From the NCBI GenBank assembly GCA_040374745.1, contig JBEITT010000004.1, forward strand, positions 1 to 64,000: a stretch of 64,000 nucleotides of DNA, given 5' to 3'. The notes beneath the pieces are model-generated. The model was given only the letters and a program-made list of their open reading frames with translations, made no database searches and was not told the origin of the DNA. Both the position numbers and the translations under genes were made by a program. Below, piece by piece: positions 1 through 8,966 of the stretch. Position 1 is the stretch's first letter. Each line of letters begins with the position of its first letter. The stretch comes from QWQI01 sp040374745. GTDB lineage: Bacteria; Planctomycetota; Planctomycetia; Isosphaerales; Isosphaeraceae.

Positions 1-155
1 GCCGAGATAGCCTCGCCAATCGCGACGGCCATGTCTCGCTGCTGGGGGCGAATTTCAAATTTATTGCCAAATGCCGTTGCCAGCTTGCCGCCGGGCTCGT
101 AATAAGCCTTGATTTCGGCAGTCCAGTCGTCGGCGGGTTCGGTTTCTTCGGCCAT
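1..155 (-). CDS. DinG-like ATP-dependent helicase, N-terminal fragment
   Basis: This is the first 51 residues of a minus-strand gene that leaves the window at its left edge. An acidic start (MAEETEPADDW) is followed by a segment reading YEPGGKLA and then FEIRPQQRDMAVAIGEAI. The RPQQxxMAxxIxxAI pattern is the Q-motif region that precedes Walker A in DinG/XPD-type superfamily 2 helicases. Walker A itself lies outside the window, so the family call rests on this one motif. The start at 155 is the only in-frame ATG; another ATG at 168 is out of frame. It lies 102 bp downstream of hisI on the same strand and may be a separate unit. Confidence 0.6.
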   Translation of the reverse strand, partial: MAEETEPADDWTAEIKAYYEPGGKLATAFGNKFEIRPQQRDMAVAIGEAIS

Positions 156-257
156 TCGGCGGGCCCATGGGATCTGATCCGGGCAATTGGCGATTCAGGG
201 TGTTAAGTCTGCATTATGTTAAGATTTATTATGATAAAAACGCCTGAATCTGTGCCA

Positions 258-665
258 TTATTTTTTATAAACCGAATCAGGCTGGAAGACCGGCTGTTCT
301 GTTTCATTCCACGCTTGTCCGGCGTCGTCAAGCTGGCGATAGAAGCAGCTCAGGTAGCCATTGTGGCAGGCTCCGCCAGTCTGGCGGGCGATGACCAGCA
401 GCGTGTCGCCGTCGCAGTCAAGCTGAATGGAAACGACCTTCTGAATGTGGCCGGAGGTGCCGCCTTTATGCCACGATTCCTTGCGACTGCGAGAATAGAA
501 CCAGGTTTCGCCGGTGGCGATGGTTTTTTCAAGCCCGGGGCGGTCCATCCAGGCCATCATCAGCACGCGGCCAGTGTCAGCGCACTGCACAATGGCAGGG
601 AGAAGGCCGGCATCGTTGAATTTAACCAGGTCGAATATATTGGCGTCGGTGGCCATTGGAATCAT
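258..665 (-). CDS. hisI: Phosphoribosyl-AMP cyclohydrolase HisI
   Basis: Third step of histidine biosynthesis, opening the adenine ring of PR-AMP in the cytoplasm. The 135-residue protein has the monofunctional HisI length, with no HisE pyrophosphohydrolase domain. Visible motifs are WFYSRSRKESWHKG, the metal-binding DCDGD, and cysteines in GGACHNG and SCFYR that match the zinc ligands of the family. One oddity: the near-invariant KGETSGH motif reads KGGTSGH here, a Glu-to-Gly change confirmed in the DNA (GGC GGC ACC). The ATG overlaps the stop of the upstream TPR gene (ATGA), so translation is probably coupled. An ATG three codons further in is an alternative start. Confidence 0.93.
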   Translation of the reverse strand: MIPMATDANIFDLVKFNDAGLLPAIVQCADTGRVLMMAWMDRPGLEKTIATGETWFYSRSRKESWHKGGTSGHIQKVVSIQLDCDGDTLLVIARQTGGACHNGYLSCFYRQLDDAGQAWNETEQPVFQPDSVYKK

Positions 666-2386
666 TCCTGCATTTCCAGCCAGTGGGCCAGCAGGGCCCT
701 GACATAGCTGTTTTCGGTGGTTTCCTGCATTTCCCGGCAGAATTTACCGGCGACCAGCGGGTCGGCTTCGGCCAGGTCAAGCACCGCTTCAAAGCGAGTG
801 ATCGGGGGCGCATCTGGTAGTTGACAGGCATCAGACCAGGCCCGCGTGGCTGAATCGGTGTCGCCCAGGCGCGACTCAACTTCGGCCCGCCACTTGTGTA
901 AAACGACTCTCTCATGCCCGCCACGCATATTTAAATCAAGCTCAATGGCTTTGGTAAGGCTGCTTCTGGCCGATTCAAGATCATCTTCGGCCAGGGCCCG
1001 TCTGAGAAATGGAGCAACCCAGCGAGCCAGAGATATATCGGCAAAAAGCGAATTATCGCGGGCGAGCAGTTCTTTACCAAGTGTCACAGCAAGGGTGTTG
1101 TCGCGGCAGGCGGTGGCTGTTTCCCAGGCGGTGATCAGGTGATTGTCAGAAATCTTGCCGGGTGTCTGGCGGCGAACGTAGTCGAGATGGAACCAGAGAA
1201 GCGAGTTGTGGCGAGCTTCGCCCTTGGCGTCAATCGAACCGATTGCCTGGAAAAGCCCAAGGCGATAGCGAAGACGGTCGAAGTCGTAATTCTGGTAGAG
1301 TTTGCGGGCGACCGGTCGAGCAGCATATTGCTGCTGAAAGGCGATAAGTCCCTCAAGGCGGGCTCTCTTGACAGGCGTGAGAGACTGGGCATATTCCAGC
1401 GGAGTCATGCCAGCAAGGGCCATTTTGGGCAGGTTGATCCACGTCTCTTCAAAATAGCTGGAGACAGCGGCAAGTGTCAGAGTGTCTTTCCTCTCATTTG
1501 AAAGATCCTGCCGGATGCGGAATCGGGTCAGTGCGGCATCGGCCAGCGAGACAGAGAGGATATTCGAGTGAATGTCGGGTGTGGTGCCCGTCAGGACTTC
1601 AAAGTGGGCCGAAATGGTTTCAAGGAAGTCGTGATTGATTGCGGCAGAAGGCTGTGAGAGGCGAATTTGCCTGGCATTGGCGACAACCGAAGCGAGCACC
1701 GGATTGGGCCATGGCTGATTGGGCCGGGCGGCGAGCAGATCGCCCAGGAGGCTTGAGTCAGGCCTGATTTCCCTGGGCGATTCCTGCACATGGCCATAGG
1801 CACTGAGAATGGCATGGGGTTCAATCAGGATGGAATCAGTGCTGAAGCTGATGGTTTGATTCAGGGCGTCGGCTATTTCCTCGCAGCCGGCACCCAGGCG
1901 CAGCAGTTCGGCAAGGCAGGCGGCGTCGGCAGCGCGGTCAGGGTCGGCTTCCGCCGAAAGTTCGATAAAATCATCGAGGGCCTCAATGGCCAGCCAGTTC
2001 GAGCCGGCCCAGGCGAGGCAGGCGGCAAAATTCCAGGCGGCGGGGGCATCGCCCGGGTGATTTTCAACAATATGGCGGAAGACCAGGGCAGCACCGGCAG
2101 GATCGGCCAGGTCTTCCAAGGGCTTTTTGCCAAAGGCTTTATTCCATGATTCACGCGCCTGCTGCGTGGCAGGTGCGGCGAATCGCAGGGGGCGGCGGGC
2201 GACTTCAGGCAAGTCGGGGGCTGAGGCAAGCTGCTTCAGGGCTTTAGATGCGGCTGATTCGTCTGGCGATTGTCGGAGTACAGACTGCCAGGCGGCCCAT
2301 GCGGCGTGTGGCCGCTGGGATTGCAGAAGAGCCCAGCCCCGCCTGACTTCGTCGGCCAGGAGATGCGAGGGTTCGTGATCGGTCAT
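662..2386 (-). CDS. TPR-like protein of unknown function
   Basis: A 574-residue, Ala/Leu-rich, soluble helical protein without signal peptide or membrane segment. Repeated helix-turn-helix units (for example around residues 15-50, 95-140 and 475-550) have the spacing and small-residue pattern of tetratricopeptide repeats, but no consensus motif is strong enough to place every repeat. It sits between the SEC-C/TPR gene upstream and hisI downstream, with ATGA overlaps at both ends, so the three genes are almost certainly one transcript. It is probably a scaffold or partner of the upstream protein; its role is unknown. Confidence 0.8.
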   Translation of the reverse strand: MTDHEPSHLLADEVRRGWALLQSQRPHAAWAAWQSVLRQSPDESAASKALKQLASAPDLPEVARRPLRFAAPATQQARESWNKAFGKKPLEDLADPAGAALVFRHIVENHPGDAPAAWNFAACLAWAGSNWLAIEALDDFIELSAEADPDRAADAACLAELLRLGAGCEEIADALNQTISFSTDSILIEPHAILSAYGHVQESPREIRPDSSLLGDLLAARPNQPWPNPVLASVVANARQIRLSQPSAAINHDFLETISAHFEVLTGTTPDIHSNILSVSLADAALTRFRIRQDLSNERKDTLTLAAVSSYFEETWINLPKMALAGMTPLEYAQSLTPVKRARLEGLIAFQQQYAARPVARKLYQNYDFDRLRYRLGLFQAIGSIDAKGEARHNSLLWFHLDYVRRQTPGKISDNHLITAWETATACRDNTLAVTLGKELLARDNSLFADISLARWVAPFLRRALAEDDLESARSSLTKAIELDLNMRGGHERVVLHKWRAEVESRLGDTDSATRAWSDACQLPDAPPITRFEAVLDLAEADPLVAGKFCREMQETTENSYVRALLAHWLEMQE

Positions 2387-4608
2387 CTACCACCGGGAAT
2401 GATCAGCTTCGAGCCTTCTTCGCCGCCAGGTTTTGGCTGCCCTGGTGTCCACAGCTTGCCACCGCCGGCCTTGGCGGTCTCGCTTTCGGGTGTCCAGAGC
2501 GAGGGCTTGCCGGCCGCAACCCCCAGACCACCTGAGGGCGTGGTGATCTTCGGCCCGAATTTATCGACAAGGGCATCGAGCAGTGATGAATCGATTGAGA
2601 TTCGGTCGGGCCGGGCCGGGTCCTGATAGGGCCGCAGCAGGCCCAGCTGGACAAGCACTGGAATAATGGTGCTGAGAGCTTCGTTGTTGCGGGAAAACTG
2701 CTGCAGCATCACGGCCAGGCCAGGCACCCAGTGCTGCGGTTCCATAAGCATGGCCTTCAGGCGAAGGGCAAAAAGGTCCCACTGAAGTTCGCCCAGCGGC
2801 TTTTTGGCTTCGGGGTCGCGAGCCTTACCCTGCAGCAGAATGTCAAGGGCTGCGTCGATGCCTTCCTTACGCGAGACCAGGCCGGCGAGGTCGAAATAGC
2901 CGGGCAGAACGAGCTTCAGTACTTCGGGGTCGGTCGTCTCAGTGGCGATGAGCCTGCGCATGGCCTTTTCAGCCTGGTCGAAGAGGCTCAGGCTACCTGT
3001 CAGCTTGCAATATTCGGCAAGATCGGCGGTAGGCAGGCTTTCGATATTGACATAGACGAGCCTTGTTGAGTTGAGTTCCTTGAGCGGGATCAGGGGGTCT
3101 GCCGATTCGGCGGGCAGGCCCAGACGGCCACGCAGTTCAGCAACTGGCTGCAACTGTGGCGGGAAATCGGGTGAAATTTCGATGCGTCGCAAAAGTGCCC
3201 GCAGAGGAACGCGGGACTTGCCTGATTCAGCATATTGATAGACCGTCAGGCCGCCCAGTTCGGGCACGCCTTCGTTCTTCATACGGTTGACAATAAGATC
3301 TTGGAAAAAGAGGGTATAGAGGTCGGATTTCTGTTCCTGGCCAATGCCTTCCGGCAGGATCCAGAGGGGTGGTGAAGTAAGATTGCGCTTGGGGTTCTTG
3401 CCGACATGCTTGGTGCGGGGGTGGGCCGGCACCAGGGCAGCTCCGGCAAGGTCGCGAAGATCATCGGAGACTTTGTCAAGGCTGCCGTCGTCTTCATCAG
3501 TCAGAGTCAGGGTTTTGTCTTCGACAGTAACGGTGGCGACAACCACGGGCAGGTTATCAATTGAGGCGGTGGTGCCTTCCGCCAGTTGCTTGCGGTCAAG
3601 CATGGCATAATAACTGCGACGGGCCTGCGGGTCTTCGGCCGGGGCTGATTCGTCGGCAGCCTTGATCAGCTTGAAGCGGCCCGAGTCGGCCAGCGACTGT
3701 TCCAGCATCTGGCGTGAGCGAATTGGCCAGCTGAGCTGAATCATGTCGATCAGTTCCGGTGTCTGATCGTCGGCCAGCTGCTGGCAGAAGGCTTCAAGGT
3801 CAACGGCCTGATCTGATTCGCCCAGTGTGCCGATGTAGCCCCGCAGGCAGGCGATGGCCGAGGCATTCTGGCCGACATAGGCCAGCACCACACCACGATT
3901 ATGGGTGGCAAGGGGCAGCAGTTCGCGGTCAGTGATTTTTTCGAACGAGCTTGCGGCCTCAAGAAAAGCACCGCGGTTAGCCTGGCCCAGGGCCAGGTCA
4001 AATAGTGCAGACTGTTCGTTTTTAACAGATTCAGGAGCAGGCCTGATCATCGGGAACTGGCGGAGAAAAAGACTGACGCTGGGGTCGGCGAGCATTTCAG
4101 AAAAGGCCCGGAACTGGGCGGCCTGGCCGCCAGACCAGGTGATGGCCAGGAACTGGTGAGCCATGGCTGCCACGGGCATGTCGTTTTCAGCCAGTGAAGA
4201 GGCGAGTTCCGTGAGCACGGTGTGAAACAGGGCACGCTGGTTATCAGTCAGCGAACCGGCGACTCGCTGGAATTCCAGGACGGCGGCCAGCGGTCCGTCG
4301 AGTTCGGCGATGACAAGAATCAGCTGACCCAGGGCACCGGCATGGCGGGGGCGGCGGGCAAGGAATGATTCGAGGGTCAGGCGGGCCGAGTGAAAGTCCT
4401 GATTCTTGCCTTCAAGCATGGCCTTATGCATGACGAGCATGGCCGTTTCAGGGAACTTTCTGAGTCCTTCACTGGCAGCGGCCAGCGCGGCGCCCAATTC
4501 TTCGGACTGAATCAGTCGCTCAACCCTGATGATCTGAGCTTCCGCCTTCTGGCAGCAGAACTTGTATTTGTCGCCGCTTCCACAAAAACAGATTGAATAG
4601 GAATCCAT
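2383..4608 (-). CDS. SEC-C motif protein with TPR-like repeats
   Basis: A 741-residue cytoplasmic protein. Residues 8-20 read CFCGSGDKYKFCC, a clear SEC-C zinc-binding motif (CxCxSGxxxKxCC), the type found at the C-terminus of SecA and on many stand-alone proteins. Here it is N-terminal. It is followed by TPR-like helical repeats over roughly residues 30-300, then a less repetitive alpha/beta region and a Gly/Lys/Pro-rich tail. It heads a three-gene unit with the next TPR protein and hisI; the 4-bp overlap with the next gene suggests a stoichiometric pair. The SEC-C motif suggests ribosome, nucleic-acid or chaperone contact, but nothing here proves which. Confidence 0.82.
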   Translation of the reverse strand: MDSYSICFCGSGDKYKFCCQKAEAQIIRVERLIQSEELGAALAAASEGLRKFPETAMLVMHKAMLEGKNQDFHSARLTLESFLARRPRHAGALGQLILVIAELDGPLAAVLEFQRVAGSLTDNQRALFHTVLTELASSLAENDMPVAAMAHQFLAITWSGGQAAQFRAFSEMLADPSVSLFLRQFPMIRPAPESVKNEQSALFDLALGQANRGAFLEAASSFEKITDRELLPLATHNRGVVLAYVGQNASAIACLRGYIGTLGESDQAVDLEAFCQQLADDQTPELIDMIQLSWPIRSRQMLEQSLADSGRFKLIKAADESAPAEDPQARRSYYAMLDRKQLAEGTTASIDNLPVVVATVTVEDKTLTLTDEDDGSLDKVSDDLRDLAGAALVPAHPRTKHVGKNPKRNLTSPPLWILPEGIGQEQKSDLYTLFFQDLIVNRMKNEGVPELGGLTVYQYAESGKSRVPLRALLRRIEISPDFPPQLQPVAELRGRLGLPAESADPLIPLKELNSTRLVYVNIESLPTADLAEYCKLTGSLSLFDQAEKAMRRLIATETTDPEVLKLVLPGYFDLAGLVSRKEGIDAALDILLQGKARDPEAKKPLGELQWDLFALRLKAMLMEPQHWVPGLAVMLQQFSRNNEALSTIIPVLVQLGLLRPYQDPARPDRISIDSSLLDALVDKFGPKITTPSGGLGVAAGKPSLWTPESETAKAGGGKLWTPGQPKPGGEEGSKLIIPGGR

Positions 4609-5088
4609 CGCTGATGCTTTCTGATTACACCCGACAGAGTGGGTTTCAAATTCTGAATGGCTCGCGTCCGGGGCGAAATCTCATATTCCGTCCAGCCGGG
4701 CAGATGATGACTATTATGCGCTAGATGAACGCGGCGTGTCATTAGAAATTGATCGCAAATCAGGCACAAATTCATGGTCGGTCGATCACAGCTTAACGGC
4801 AGATTTTTTGGGAAGGGAATCAGGAACCGATCAAAAATTGACTCGCGTAACAACGGAAGAAATTAAACGACGACGAGCCATAAAATGTTAGCGTGGCGAT
4901 TTTAACGATAAGTCAGGGTGTTTCCGGGAATGGAACTTCAGATACTTAATTGTTTTCATTGCTGCTGCAAGGTAAAGTATTGTGAATCGAGTCTGTGCGA
5001 TGTACGCTTTAGGCAGTTCGCATAATCTGCACTCATCCCCGGTCACTGATCCGTACAATCCACCGAAATTTTCGGGAGAGCCGCTTCG
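4609..5088. other. Divergent intergenic region
   Basis: 480 bp between the minus-strand SEC-C gene and plus-strand pilT, presumably carrying both promoters. A good ribosome binding site (GGGAGAG, 5074-5080) precedes pilT. A plus-strand open frame of about 85 codons ends at a TAG near 4887 but has no ATG and no recognisable motif, so I do not call it a gene. No tRNA, repeat or clear hairpin was seen. Confidence 0.6.
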
Positions 5089-6246
5089 ATGTCGATCGCC
5101 CCTGATATTGCCGTCGGAACCTCAGCCAACGAGCCGGAAGCCAACAAGCTGTTTCGGATGTGTATCAAGCACAAGGGCTCCGACCTTCACCTGAAAGTGG
5201 GTCTGCCGCCTGCCATGCGTCTTGCCGGCCAGCTGCGTCAGATGCAATTGCCGCCCCTGACCGCCGCTGACATGGAACGCCTGATGTTTCCTCTGCTTAA
5301 TGCCAAGCAGAAGCACATTATGGAAGAAGAAGGCGGGGTTGACTTCGCACATATTATCAGGGATCCGGACGGCGTAGAGACCCGCTTCCGTGTGAACCTT
5401 TTCAAGGCTCGCGGCGCGCTGGCTCTGGTGGCCCGGCGAGTGAATAACACCATTCCGAACTTTGAACAGCTTGGCCTGCCACCCATCCTTGCGGAAATCA
5501 CCAAGGAAGATACGGGCATTATTATTCTGGCGGGCGTGACGGGATCGGGCAAATCAACGACGATTGCCTCGATGCTGCAATATGTCAACGAGAACGAGCG
5601 TTGCCATATTCTCACGGTCGAAGACCCGATTGAATACACCTATGTTGACGCCAAATCGATTGTCAATCAGCGCGAGGTCGGCATTGACGTGCTTGACTGG
5701 AATATTGCCCTGAAGCACGCTGTGCGTGAAGACCCCGACATCATTCTGGTGGGTGAAATGCGTGACCAGGACACCTTCCTGGCCGCCCTTCACGCTGCCG
5801 AAACGGGGCACCTGGTTTTCGGAACGATTCACGCCTCAAGTGCACCTTCCACGATCAGCCGTATTCTGGACCTCTTCCCGCAGGAAATGCACCCGGCCAT
5901 GCGGCAGAATCTGGCATTTAACCTGAAGGCCGTGATCGCACAGAAACTGCTGAGAACAACCAAGGACTGGGCTGAGAAAACCGGCCAGACCCGTGTGCCA
6001 ACCTGTGAAATCATGCGAGCCAACCCGATTGTTCGCAAGCTGATCCTGAACGAAGAAGACACGAAGCTTTCCGATGCCATCCGGATTGGCAAGGACGAAG
6101 GCATGCAGGACTTCACCGAGAGTCTCAGGCAGCTTGTGCTTGCTGAAAAGATTGACCGGGCCACCGCCTTTGAAGTGGCACCCAGCCCTGACGCGCTCAA
6201 GATGGCCCTCAAGGGTATTCAGGTGGCTGCACCGGGTATTCTTTAA
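5089..6246 (+). CDS. pilT: PilT-type twitching/secretion ATPase
   Basis: Hexameric ATPase of the type IV pilus/type II secretion family; PilT normally powers pilus retraction from the cytoplasmic face. The 385 residues match PilT length. Walker A is GVTGSGKST (about 149-157), the Asp box is TVEDPIEY, Walker B is DPDIILVGEMRDQDT (about 214-228) and the His box is TGHLVFGTIHASSA. All catalytic elements look intact. The C-terminal AIRIGKDEGMQDF resembles the PilT AIRNLIREGK region. The start follows GGGAGAG by 8 nt. It leads an apparent operon with a degenerate GspE/PilB-like gene and a CvpA-like gene. No pilin, PilC, PilM-Q or secretin gene is adjacent. Confidence 0.92.
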   Translation: MSIAPDIAVGTSANEPEANKLFRMCIKHKGSDLHLKVGLPPAMRLAGQLRQMQLPPLTAADMERLMFPLLNAKQKHIMEEEGGVDFAHIIRDPDGVETRFRVNLFKARGALALVARRVNNTIPNFEQLGLPPILAEITKEDTGIIILAGVTGSGKSTTIASMLQYVNENERCHILTVEDPIEYTYVDAKSIVNQREVGIDVLDWNIALKHAVREDPDIILVGEMRDQDTFLAALHAAETGHLVFGTIHASSAPSTISRILDLFPQEMHPAMRQNLAFNLKAVIAQKLLRTTKDWAEKTGQTRVPTCEIMRANPIVRKLILNEEDTKLSDAIRIGKDEGMQDFTESLRQLVLAEKIDRATAFEVAPSPDALKMALKGIQVAAPGIL

Positions 6247-6358
6247 GTCAAAACCGTTCTCCCTTCCGTCGCGACCGGCTTGCGGGAAGCCATACCCTCC
6301 CGGACCGGTCGCACCAACCTTTTACGAACGATCCACGGACAAAACTGGATATCAGACC

Positions 6359-8128
6359 ATGCGAGGCTTCCGTCCGAAACGCTCTTCACTTGTGCTGCCT
6401 GGAACCTGGATCGGGCTGTTGTTGCTGACAACTTCCGCCCAGGCAGGCGATCTTTTGACCGCCCTGCCCATTCTTGCCCAGACAGCCAACGCCGAACGGA
6501 TTTCCGGCTTCTATATGAATATTGCCAAGTTCCTGCCGGCACTTGGCCTTTTTCTGATCTGGGTGCCAACCGTCTGGTGGGTTGACGACGATTCCAATGA
6601 TCTTGGCCTGGAGAAGGCCAAACTCTTCACAACCATGAACCTGCTGGCTGGTGTGATCGGCCTGTTCGTTCTATTGCTGGTGCCAAATATCATCGTCGGA
6701 ATTGCGGTGATGGCCCTTGCCTATCTGGTGGCTTCGCTGAGCTATGTTGTCAACCGCAACGGCCAGGTCGGCGACACCGACAAGGTTCTTACCCCCTATC
6801 ATTTTGGCGAACTTGCCAACAGCTTTTTCGGCCTGCTTGGTGCCAAGAAAAAAGTGTTTAACCGCAATCGGGCGGCGGCGGTGGAAGGTTTTCCGGTGGA
6901 ATTCATCGGAATTGACCTGAGCACTAAAAAGATGGACATGTTCCGCGTGGCTGCGGCCCAGCAGAACGATTTTTATGTCGAAGTTCAGGGGCTGATTTAC
7001 GACGCGATCACCCGCCGGTCAACTGATATTTTCCTTGAGCCGGCCCAGGATCAACTTCAGGTTCGTTACCGGATTGACGGCGTGCTGGTGCAGGCCGAGC
7101 CTTTTGACACCGAGGCCGGGCCCGAGATTGTCAATATAGTCAAACTGCTGTGCGGTTTGAATGTTGAAGAGAAGAGAAAGCCGCAGGACGGCACATTCTC
7201 TGCCAAGGTTGAGAACCGCACCGTGGATGCCCGCGTGGCGACTGCCGGCACCAAGGTGGGCGAAAAAGTGGCAATCCGCCTCTTCGACAAGTCCAATATG
7301 GTGACAAAACTGCACCAGCTTGGCCTGACAACCAAGGAAGAAGAGCTGATCCGGACGACCACCGAAAAAGACAATGGTTTAATCCTGACCGTTGGCCCGG
7401 TGGGCTCGGGCAAGACGACGACGGCCTATGCCGTTCTGCGTGCGATGGATCCACTTCTGCGTGACATCAAGACACTGGAAGAAGTGGTGGAACAGCAGCT
7501 TGACGGCGTTGTGGCTGAAGAATATTCAGCGAAGTCAGGCGAATCGATTGTCGATCGCCTGAAGAGTATTTTGCGAACCGACCCGCAGGTGGTGATGCTT
7601 GGCGACTTCAAGGACGACGACCTGGCAAATGTCGCCCTTCAGGCGGCCAATACCAGCCGATTAATGGTATCAACACTGACAGGCACCGACGCCGTGAAGG
7701 CGATCATTGCCCTGGTGGAACGCGGGCTGAGCCGCGACGCCCTTTCATCGGCCCTGCTGCTGGTCACTTCACAAAGGCTGGTCCGCACGCTGTGCGAAGG
7801 TTGCAAGGAACCTTATGCACCGAAGCCGGAATTTCTCAAGAAATATAATCTTCCGGAAGATACAGAAGCATTTTTCCGCCCGCCGACTGAGCCACAGCCA
7901 CAGGTGTGCGGCGAGTGCGGTGGTGTGGGCTATGTGGGCCGGACCGGCATTTTTGAAGTGCTTGAAGTGACCGACCCAATTCGCGAAATAATTGCGAATA
8001 ACCCCACAGAAGCGGCTTTGCGTGCTGCAGCGGCCCAGCAGCGCATGACCAATATCTCGCGTAATGGCCTGCGACTGGTGCTGGAAGGCAAGACTTCCAT
8101 CGACGAACTCATGCGGGTGCTGAAATAA
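6359..8128 (+). CDS. GspE/PilB-like protein with N-terminal membrane domain and degenerate ATPase motifs
   Basis: 589 residues from the ATG at 6359; an upstream extension of the frame overlaps pilT and is rejected. The N-terminus has a signal-like hydrophobic stretch and two or three membrane segments (about 12-30, 60-78 and 95-135), unlike soluble GspE. The C-terminal part is a GspE/PilB core: Walker A GPVGSGKTTT (about 345-354) and a four-Cys zinc site (CEGCKEPY and CGECGGVGY). Other motifs are altered. The Asp box TVEDPVE becomes KTLEEVVE, the Walker B GEIRDxET becomes GDFKDDD, and the His box GHLV-TLHT reads SRLMVSTLTGTD, with no histidine. ATP binding is likely kept and hydrolysis doubtful. 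It follows pilT by 112 bp. Confidence 0.85.
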   Translation: MRGFRPKRSSLVLPGTWIGLLLLTTSAQAGDLLTALPILAQTANAERISGFYMNIAKFLPALGLFLIWVPTVWWVDDDSNDLGLEKAKLFTTMNLLAGVIGLFVLLLVPNIIVGIAVMALAYLVASLSYVVNRNGQVGDTDKVLTPYHFGELANSFFGLLGAKKKVFNRNRAAAVEGFPVEFIGIDLSTKKMDMFRVAAAQQNDFYVEVQGLIYDAITRRSTDIFLEPAQDQLQVRYRIDGVLVQAEPFDTEAGPEIVNIVKLLCGLNVEEKRKPQDGTFSAKVENRTVDARVATAGTKVGEKVAIRLFDKSNMVTKLHQLGLTTKEEELIRTTTEKDNGLILTVGPVGSGKTTTAYAVLRAMDPLLRDIKTLEEVVEQQLDGVVAEEYSAKSGESIVDRLKSILRTDPQVVMLGDFKDDDLANVALQAANTSRLMVSTLTGTDAVKAIIALVERGLSRDALSSALLLVTSQRLVRTLCEGCKEPYAPKPEFLKKYNLPEDTEAFFRPPTEPQPQVCGECGGVGYVGRTGIFEVLEVTDPIREIIANNPTEAALRAAAAQQRMTNISRNGLRLVLEGKTSIDELMRVLK

Positions 8129-8182
8129 CAACAGAGGCGCGTTGCGACCACTACAAAGAATTAATTCAAGGAACAACATCCC

Positions 8183-8893
8183 ATGAACATGATCTTCGAC
8201 GGCGTTGCTGCCCTTCTGCTCCTTTTTACCTTTATCGCCATCTCATCTGAAGGCTGCTGGGGCGCAATTATCGCCTTTTTCAATATTGCCTTTTCAGCCC
8301 TGGTGGCTGTGAATTTTGGCGAGAAGGCCGCTGGATTTGTGGCCGGCAAAGCCGAATTTCTCAGCGGTTTTGCTGATTGCCTGTGCATGGGCGGTATATT
8401 TGCCGTCACGCTGATTCTGCTGCGATTCGCGACCGACTATCTGGCTCCGGGCAAGCTCAAGCTGCCACCAGCACTTGAGGCGATTGGCAAGCTGGTCTTT
8501 GGTGCTGCTTCGGCCGGGCTGCTGGTTGGTTTTCTGATCGTCATTCTGCAGACGGCCCCGGTACACAAGAAGATTGGCTGGGGCATGTACACGCCGGGCG
8601 AATCAAACCCGCCATTTGGCCTGGGTCTGGATGAAAAAGCCTTGAAATTTGTTGAAACCTCAATCAATGGTCCCTTCAAGGGCGCCAATGCCTTTACGGC
8701 TTCTGAGTGGGTGGCCAAACGAACCGCTGCCCGCCCCTATGACAACACGGCGGCTGAGGCTGGTGCCACTCCGGCCGAGGGCGGCACTGGTGCTGATGCC
8801 GGTGGTGCCACAACCGGCTCACCCAACGCCAATTCGCCAGGCATTCCGGGCGGGACTGCTGGTGCGGCTGCCGGCCTGGCACCGACCATGTGA
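8183..8893 (+). CDS. CvpA-like integral membrane protein
   Basis: 236 residues with four hydrophobic segments (about 4-22, 27-48, 62-80 and 102-122), resembling the CvpA (colicin V production protein) family in length and topology. The match is by pattern, not by a diagnostic motif. After residue 160 comes a Gly/Ala/Pro/Thr-rich, probably disordered tail. AAGGA about 10 nt upstream supports the start at 8183. It lies 54 bp after the degenerate GspE-like gene and ends the module at a strong terminator. Together the three genes look like a membrane complex with one active and one inactive-looking secretion ATPase. Confidence 0.6.
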   Translation: MNMIFDGVAALLLLFTFIAISSEGCWGAIIAFFNIAFSALVAVNFGEKAAGFVAGKAEFLSGFADCLCMGGIFAVTLILLRFATDYLAPGKLKLPPALEAIGKLVFGAASAGLLVGFLIVILQTAPVHKKIGWGMYTPGESNPPFGLGLDEKALKFVETSINGPFKGANAFTASEWVAKRTAARPYDNTAAEAGATPAEGGTGADAGGATTGSPNANSPGIPGGTAGAAAGLAPTM

Positions 8894-8924
8894 CTCGGAT
8901 TGATCAGCGATTTTATCACCAATC

Positions 8925-8966
8925 AAAGTGGGGGGAAGTGATCAAACACTCCCCCCCACTTTTTTA
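8925..8966. terminator. Bidirectional rho-independent terminator
   Basis: A 14-bp stem with one mismatch (arms 8927-8940 and 8947-8960, loop ATCAAA), rich in G/C in the middle, is followed by TTTTTT and preceded by AA. It sits between the convergent CvpA-like and serine hydrolase genes and can serve both strands. Confidence 0.9.

Noticed and set aside
6074..6358. N-terminal extension of the GspE-like frame into pilT
   Set aside because: It would overlap the pilT coding region and gives a basic, disordered sequence; the ATG at 6359 begins a proper signal/membrane segment.
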